This document shows positions 57,605-64,000 of a stretch of 64,000 nt of DNA, one piece after another (position 1 is the stretch's first letter; every line of letters starts with the position of its first letter). The DNA is from Rhyacophila brunnea (Eukaryota > Arthropoda > Insecta > Trichoptera > Rhyacophilidae), in contig JAGYXB010000365.1 of assembly GCA_022495005.1 (NCBI GenBank), positions 310,001-374,000 of the forward strand, written 5' to 3'. The translations under genes and the position numbers were made by a program. A model generated the notes under the pieces. The model made no database searches. It was given only the letters and a program-made list of their open reading frames with translations, and had not been told where the DNA came from.

Positions 57605-58896
57605 CGAGGGTGGGTCAATAATTCCTTAGAAAAAAGCATTAAAACAGTTTTTATTTTTGTATTTTTTTTTTATTTCTCAACATAATCTCCTTGGAGCTCA
57701 ATACACTTGGTTAGACGTTTCTCAATTTTTTTTAAACCGTCAGAAAATAAGTTTTCGGAAGGTCCTCAAAATAAGCATTTGTCCGATCGATGACTTCTTT
57801 CATTTGAAAAAAACGTTGTCCACTTAGCCATTTTTTTAAGTTTGGGAAAAGGAAAAAGTCACTGGGGGCTAAATCTGGCGAATACGGTGGGTGGTCGACC
57901 AATTCGAACTTCAATTCTTCAATTTTAGCCATTGATCGTAAACATGTGTGAACACGGGCATTGTCCTGATGAAAGAGGATTTTTTTCCTGTTTAAATGAG
58001 GCCGTTTTTCTTCAATTTTGTTTTTAGCTGGTCCAATAAAGATGCATATTGATCCCCTGTTATTGTTTTTCCTTTTTCCAAATAGTCAACGAAAATAATT
58101 TCACGTGCATCCCAAAATACAGTAGTCATAACCTTACCAGCTGATTTTACGGTTTTCGCCTTCTTTGGACATGGTTTGCCTTCGCAATCCACTGCTTTGA
58201 CTGTTCTTTCGTCTCGGGAGTATAGTGGTGTATCCATGTTTCATCTACAGTCACAAAGCGACGAAAAAATTCATCCGGATTGCGTTGCATGAGCGACAAC
58301 AGGGCTTTAGAGGCCACCACCCTATTGCGTTTATTGTCGACTGTGAGCAAACGCGGCACCCATCTTGCAGAAATATTTTTCATGCCCAATTTGTCATGTA
58401 AAATAGAAATGACGCTACCTTTTGAGATCCCTGTAACCTCAATTATCTCACTCAACTTTAATCTTCGGTCACTTAACACCATATCGTGGATTTTATTGAT
58501 CATTTCTGGTGTAGTCACATCTACAGGACGTCCTGAGCGTGGTTCATCCTTTGTTGATGTACGACCACGTTTAAATTCATTTAACCAGTTATAAATAGTT
58601 GCAAGTGAAGGAGCAGATGTGCCGTGAACTAAATCCAACTCATTTTTTATTTCCTTTGCTGTTAACCCTTTTATATTAAAATGTTTAATAACAGCTCTAA
58701 ACTCAATTTTCCATTTTTCCATTTTCCACAAGCAATTTTTTTTTTTAAATGTACGAGAAACACACAACAACCCGACCAATCTGATTGAAACTTCGCAGCA
58801 TACTGAATCGGTAGTGCCGCTGCATGAAAACAAACCGCTTACAGTACTAGTCGCGCCACCTGTCAGCTTTTCTAAGGACTTATTGACCCACCCTCG
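57605..58896 (-). mobile_element. mariner element, near full length
   Basis: About 27-bp terminal repeats beginning CGAGGGTGGGTCAATAA differ at one base between ends. TA flanks both (57603-57604 and 58897-58898). At 1292 bp it has the usual mariner size. Confidence 0.95.
57670..58722 (-). pseudogene. mariner transposase, frameshifted
   Basis: Mariner transposase excises and inserts the element at TA sites. The minus-strand start MEKWKIEFRAVIKHFNIKG at 58722 opens an N-terminal paired-like helix-turn-helix region, with GTSAPSLATIYNWLNEFKRG and EPRSGRP. The catalytic domain shows FVTVDETWIHHY, then HQDNARVH, then HPPYSPDLAPSDFFLFPNLK, so all three Asp residues of the D,D34D triad are present. 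At least two frameshifts occur, near 58200 and between 57990 and 57930. The stop TAA is at 57672-57670, giving an intact-length equivalent of about 350 residues. Well preserved, so a comparatively young insertion, but not functional as sequenced. Confidence 0.9.
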
Positions 58897-58962
58897 TATA
58901 TCGGGTATTTTCAAAATGTGTTTTCCGCTGTATTCCGTATAACCGAACAGTACCAGAAAATT

Positions 58963-59332
58963 CTCAATTTGTAATAAAATAATATAGGTACTTATATAAA
59001 ATAATAAGTAAATCCAATGCGCACAGTTTTTTTCACTTCCTGAACAATTTGATATTTGAGGGTAACGCCAATTGGCCTGTACAATGACGATATTTAATGA
59101 ATTTAAAGTCATTTTTGTAACTTTTATAGTAGGTAATGTTGGTTAATTAATAATATTATCAGAAATCGGAAAAGTAAAATCTGGTCTTCAAATGAAAGCC
59201 AAAATGATATTTATAATCTTTTAAGTAAGTATCCTTCGTAATGTATAATAAAAAAATTGATGAATGGAAATAAAAAAAATGTTTACTAATAAATTGATAC
59301 CTTAAAACCTCTAAATGCCATCAGACTACGAT
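58963..59332. other. No recognisable gene
   Basis: AT-rich spacer. Confidence 0.45.
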
Positions 59333-59663
59333 AATTGAGTCGTATAGTATCAAAAGTAGATCTGTGCGTTATTCATCATTTCGAGAAAATGATGAAAAAC
59401 GTTTTGTTGGTTTTTTTAGTGTTATAATAGCATGAAATATGTTTCTACATTTAGAAACTAGAAATTCAATTCAAATTCAACAGTTCTACTTTTGTTTCCA
59501 AAGTATTGATCAGTTCTAATTCTGATACCAAGCCCTAGATATGATTTTGATTCGAATATTATATTGCTAGTCGTACATTATGGTCAGAAGAATAATTTGG
59601 CATACTTAGTTAAATTTCGATATACTTGCGACAGTTCTACTTTTGATACTATACGACTCAATT
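59333..59663. mobile_element. 331-bp MITE with perfect 28-bp inverted ends
   Basis: 59333-59360 and 59636-59663 are exact reverse complements (core GTCGTATAGTATCAAAAG). Partial internal copies of CAGTTCTA(C/A)TTTTG- and TTCTGATACC-like sequence occur between. No target duplication was resolved. Confidence 0.75.
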
Positions 59664-60296
59664 GTGTCTGTTGGTCTTGAAAGTATAGTGTCAGTCAGCC
59701 ATCTTATTTAAATGTGCACATTTTATGAATTATTTTGTTTTTCTCTCTATATAATGTGTCTTCATTGGAAAGCATTCATAAGTTGTCATATACTCAAGTA
59801 TTAGATAAATTTCTTAACAACAGATATTCAGCAAAATTTAAATACACAATAACAGCTATCTGTGTACCTACAAACTTATACTTAATAAATAATACTATAA
59901 GTACAAATAAATCTGTGTGCGAAATGAAAGAAGTGATAAGTCCTAAAATTTAAAAATAAGTTGAATATACCGAAAGAACCATAATGAGAAAAAGAATAAC
60001 TTGATTTAACTCTTCTGAATTACTGATTTCCACACAGAAGCATTAGTGGTCCAAAAAGCAATCTTTTTTGGCTTTCCTGAAAAGTAGTGATTTTAAACTT
60101 ATCACCCTTTTCCCACACAGTAAGATGATGTTAGTGACATTATATATTAATTATATAATAACATCAAAGTAACAACAATATTAATTATCTACGCAATATA
60201 ATAATACTCTTATCGAGAAAAATTATAATATAAATGATATATGTCTGTTGTATAAGGCAATATGCAATATAATATTTATTATGTAATTGGACTATC
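59664..60296. other. No recognisable gene
   Basis: AT-rich. The open frame 59735-59953 lacks motifs. Confidence 0.45.
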
Positions 60297-60450
60297 ACGC
60301 TGTGGATCCCAGGTTCGAATCCTGGGTCTGGCAAGTACACATATTGTTTTTCAATTTGTGTGTGAAAGGGTCTGTACCTAATAGGTTGAGCTAGTTCTCA
60401 TAAAAAACAAATCTCTACTCTGTGGAGGCCCATATGATCCTATTAGTGAA
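60297..60450 (+). mobile_element. tRNA-derived SINE, 5'-truncated
   Basis: Shares the B box region (GGTTCGAATCCTGGGTCTGG) and body (CACATATTGTTTTTCAATTT, GAGGCCCATATGATCC) with 51525-51770, but lacks the A-box head. Confidence 0.75.
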
Positions 60451-61025
60451 TTTTATTTTTCGTTTATTATTTTGTGTATGTACTAAAAAAGGAAAAAAAT
60501 AAACATATTTTGGTTGTTATTAAAGTATATGCATTTTTTTTTGACAGATGTCGAAAGTTTGGGAATAACATAATAAAACGAGGGATCATTAGATAGAATT
60601 TTTTTTTTTTTTTTGACATGATATTAACTGATGGAAAAATATATGGAATCTATTAGTTACATCAATTATAAGACAACATATATTAATTATTATTATAGTG
60701 GGAGAAAACGTTAAGTCAGAAAACCTTATTTTGGGATAATCGACAATTTCGAAAATCAAGTGATCTAAACCTCTCTATTTACTTTACACAATATCTTAAG
60801 CTCGGTTCAGACATGACAGATTGTGTGCGGATGCAAGCTGTGTGTTATGATCCACCCAGAGCCAATATGCAGTAGCATCTAAATATTCATTTACACGTGT
60901 CACACCAATTATTTATGGTCAAACAATAAAAAATACGTATATTTTACGACAATTTTTTTTCTTTCATATTTAATTAATGACATGTAACATTGAGTGTCGA
61001 CAGCTTTAAAAACTTGGCTTGTACA
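60451..61025. other. No recognisable gene
   Basis: AT-rich with poly-T near 60600. Nothing recognised. Confidence 0.45.
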
Positions 61026-61030
61026 GTCTA

Positions 61031-61300
61031 CTACTGAGACGGTTCATTGCAAAGAGAGCTCATTATCTGTATGGTAATGACTGGAGTGAAATTTGACTCG
61101 ATGCGGAATGTCTGGGACTACTACACGACTACGTGAGTCATGGCATTTTACGAAGACTCTATAACCTTTCCGCTAAGTGCCATCTGCAGAGTACCCATAT
61201 ACGGGATGCTGGCATGACCTTGGATGATGCAAAGAATCTGGCTAGCGATGATGTGCTAGACAGGTTAAAAAAGAAGCTAATTTGGCAAGAAAAATGCTAA
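61031..61300 (+). pseudogene. Unidentified coding relic
   Basis: One reading frame runs LLRRFIAKRAHYLYGNDWSE, then a TGA near 61094-61096, then a 68-codon stretch beginning LDAECLGLLHDYVSHGILRR and including YNLSAKCHLQSTHIRDAGM and DRLKKKLIWQEKC, ending in TAA at 61300. The composition is protein-like, with low stop density and evenly mixed amphipathic residues, unlike the surrounding AT-rich DNA. I do not recognise the family. It could be a host exon or a transposon protein tail. Confidence 0.35.
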
Positions 61301-61924
61301 AATCGTTACTCTAAAAATAATGCAAAAAGCGTTATAGGTAATCAAAGATGTTTGTGTTGATGTTGCATAGATAAATGCCACTTATGAATTATGAAAAAAT
61401 TGAAACTTGATTCAGCGATTTTGATAGGGAAACCGCGAAAGACTTCATCTAGTAAAAAAGTTTCAACATCTTTGGTTATAACTCATTGATTCAACAGAAA
61501 AGTACAATTCATTTTTTACAAGTGTTCGATATTTAAATTTGTTTTTATGTCTGCATTCAAATCGAGTCAGACACCTCCTCGCATATCATGCCCCTGTGAT
61601 ACTTTGTAATATTGCATGACTAACTTACATCTCACATTTTTTTTCTTGATTTTACTATAACGCTTGTAATATAGTTTTGCTTTAAATAAACGAATAATAA
61701 TATAATAATGCTTTTTTTCCTTTGCATTGAATGTTCTGTGACTCCACTACTAAATGTCTTCATATCCACTCCGCATCGCAATGCACAAAGTGAACTGTGT
61801 ATATCGACAGCAATATCTGAAACGTTAGAAATCACGATGAATTATTGAAATTCGACTGTGTCATGCGTTGCTAGATCAAGTGACGTGTCCAAAAAATGTG
61901 TTGTGAACCAAGCGTTTGGACTAT
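61301..61924. other. No recognisable gene
   Basis: AT-rich spacer. The frame 61632-61835 has no motif. Confidence 0.45.
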
Positions 61925-62404
61925 AACTAAATAATTACAAGATAAAAAGATCTTTTTATATTACACATTTTTAAATTTTCTGTTGAATTATTATGCTCAA
62001 TATGCTCAAACTTGTACTTAATATGAAGTAAATAAAAAACAAACAAATATAGAATACTGAAATGTCATTTTGACATTTCATTTTGATTTCCATAGTAACG
62101 CACGTATATATTAATAATTTAGTTGCTAGGACCACCCCTTAGCAACCAATAATAGTCTTTTACTTTTTACGGATTTTTATGAAATAACTTTCCATACAAA
62201 ACAGAATTAACTGAAAATGAATTCAAATTGCTTAAATATGGCTAAAAGTATTAAAAGAATGCATTGGCATCGTGTTCTGATATATTCTAAAAGTTTCAAA
62301 TGTCTAGCTAGTCGGGAAGTTAGTTAAAAATCGATTGCAAGATTTGTACTGGATAAACAACCACTGGACAAACAAGAATACGAGCTAATAAAAACGTTGT
62401 AAAA
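61925..62404 (+). repeat. ~480-bp repeat, copy B
   Basis: Inverted copy of 54504-54980. It includes a short frame, MAKSIKRMHWHRVLIYS, that is conserved at nucleotide level only and interrupted downstream. Confidence 0.7.
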
Positions 62405-62840
62405 TAGCCTGTTAAATCACTGATTTTCATTTAGTGTTTTATATTGAACATAATAATATATAAACGTGTATTAAAAATCTATGCAATTAAGTATATCAAT
62501 TGTCAGATATTTAAAAATCGATTTTTAATATAACAGGGAGACAATAAAACCTAATGATGTTATAGTCCGACAACTTAAACGTTAACTTTTCGATGTTCGA
62601 TTGGGGTCGGCTGTTTTCGGCCAGTATGGGAGCGACTAGAAACGAAAAGACTTGCGAATAGAAAAATAAATTAAAATAATTTCACCTCTTCATTATTACG
62701 CACCGTGAGTGTTAAACCAAGACATCTGCAAATTTTTAAATTTCGAGATTAAATGCAAAACAACTGCAAAAGTCGTGAACTTGATAGTGTAAATGTGAAG
62801 TAACTGAAAGAACATGCAATATTATAATGTAGGTATAAAC
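62405..62840. other. No recognisable gene
   Basis: AT-rich spacer. Confidence 0.45.
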
Positions 62841-64000
62841 CAGTTGTCGGCAAACTCATTAGTCAAGAGAGCCAAATATCAACAGTACAACGATTGCGAT
62901 TTCTTTGAAGAGCCAAATTTCTTCAACTTAAACTATAGATGTAGGTACACTGATTATTAACTTAATAAACTTTAATTAAAGTTATAAGTCTTAATTAAAC
63001 TATAGGTAGGTACACTGAAAAAAAATTGATGTATTATTTAATATATAATATATATATTGATAAAAATATAAGTATAAAAAAAGTAAGGTATCCATAAAAT
63101 TAAATCAAAAAAGTATATACAAGTCTATAGAGATGTAAATTACATAAATTCTCTTCAAATTAACAATTGCCTTCTATCTCTCCTTGAAAAGTCAGGATTG
63201 TATGTTGTTGTTTTTAATTTTAGGCACGATTCCAGGTTTTAATCAATAAGACGACCTTACTCTTGATAAGGTTCATGCTTGCAAAAGATTGTTCGCATGA
63301 GCATGAATATGTAGAACCGGAAAGGGAAAGAACAGCAAACGCTATTCCAGATGTTAAAAATCATCACGTCTTCCTTCTCCAGGTCTTTCAAAGAAGACTA
63401 CTTGTGCTATGAACCACATTCATATTTGTTTTTCTCCAATATGTCTATATCATCACAGAGACGTTGAAATGTAGATCTCCATAATTCTTCATTTCTTAAA
63501 TTCAGCAATTGCATTTCAAAATTTCAAAGTTGCCAATGTGAACATTAAAGGGAGAAAAAATCATTCTGTTACCGTAGCATTAAGCGGTTTTTTAACAAAG
63601 ACTAACGTCGCTTTGCTGTTTCTGAATTCCTGAAACCTGTTGAGTCCTGCTGTTCCCTCATATTTAAAATTGTTGTTTTGAAATAGCAAATGTCAAAATC
63701 AGAATTATTTTCGTAGCTTTGTTTCAGGAGGCTTCGAATGAATCGAAGATTCTCTTTCTAAATCTTAAGCAAAAAGGGATAATTTGCTTTCTAATGAAAT
63801 AACTTTTTCTAACATCGAAAAAAATGTGTTTCCTTCCCCCTGCAGTTACAGTGCAGCTGATTTAAACGAGACGTAACGTCTCCCATGAAATACAACTTTT
63901 GGATCAACTGATTGTCCGTTACCATGTTTCTGGATAGTGAACAAACACCCTTCTCAAGGAGAAATGCTTTAATTTCTGTTAATAAGAAAGCGAAACGTTT
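62841..64000 (-). pseudogene. hAT element with GTF2IRD2-like transposase relic, cut by window end
   Basis: The terminus CAGTTGTCGGCAAACTC and the adjacent GAGAGCCAAATAT match the left end of the hAT at 56838. On the minus strand the C-terminus reads SCEQSFASMNLIKSKVVLL near 63300-63220, the hAT dimerisation motif (relatives read C-E-Q-SFS-MN-IKSK). Further upstream, toward the window edge, FMGDVTSRLNQLHCNCRGKE at about 63900-63830 matches the region before it in GTF2IRD2/SCAND3-like hAT proteins. Stops and frame changes occur between these blocks. The element continues beyond the window, so its other end and the catalytic half are not visible. Confidence 0.8.

Larger units (their letters stand above)
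56752..58954. mobile_element. Palindromic MITE copy 2, interrupted by hAT and mariner
   Basis: Same family as 5882-6070: starts GGTACTGTTCGGTTATACGG, ends with its inverse, with a perfect 8-bp duplication AGAAAATT at 56744-56751 and 58955-58962. Its telomere-like core was split by a hAT element (56838-57558) and its right arm by a mariner (57605-58896), which fixes the insertion order. Confidence 0.9.

Noticed and set aside
58280..58594. 104-codon plus-strand frame
   Set aside because: Antisense shadow of the mariner transposase.

Overview
This is AT-rich eukaryotic nuclear DNA, most likely from an insect or another arthropod. The evidence is spliced gene fragments with GT/AG borders, a tRNA-derived SINE, RTE- and Jockey-clade LINE pieces, and many DNA transposon families (mariner, Tigger/pogo, hAT, piggyBac, THAP-containing). 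The order cannot be settled from this sequence alone. There are no prokaryotic operons, rRNA genes, functional tRNA genes or CRISPR arrays.

Only two host-type genes were recognised, and each is represented only by its 3' end. The last three exons of a class I (GH47) alpha-1,2-mannosidase lie at 19066-21471 (+); splice sites are intact but the first exon has an in-frame TAG. The last exon of D-2-hydroxyglutarate dehydrogenase lies at 55716-56000 (+), with an in-frame TAG and a frameshift. Both look like decayed or mis-sequenced copies.

Layout. 1-13 kb: a 5'-truncated RTE copy, a large TTA-flanked foldback element, several palindromic MITEs, a Tigger-like deletion derivative, an element with repeated 18-bp interrupted palindromes, a Tigger1-like relic and an RTE 3' end. 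13-24 kb: a ~1.2-kb repeat with an inverted partner at 28.5 kb, a second RTE relic, a THAP-exon MITE, the mannosidase exons, a Tigger fragment and an RTE endonuclease relic. 24-28 kb: a Tigger-like MITE and a piggyBac relic. 27.6-42 kb: a Jockey-like LINE region. Its reverse transcriptase appears split by a ~5.65-kb insertion with inverted ends, which contains a satellite built from RTE 3' tails. Its endonuclease/ORF1 part has been amplified into seven ~1-kb tandem units. 42-54 kb: an LTR-retrotransposon leader with a candidate primer-binding site, two hAT elements with matching 8-bp target duplications, MITEs, a piggyBac relic and a second THAP MITE interrupted by a SINE. 54-64 kb: the dehydrogenase exon, a nested composite (palindromic MITE interrupted by a hAT and a mariner, all with target duplications), a SINE and a hAT running off the window edge.

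The features do not form a working pathway. The window records successive transposition, and many insertions can be ordered from target duplications and interruption patterns. The least expected structures are the chimeric LINE tandem array, the inverted-end insertion in the Jockey RT, the THAP-exon MITE pair, and the palindromic MITE with a telomere-like core.
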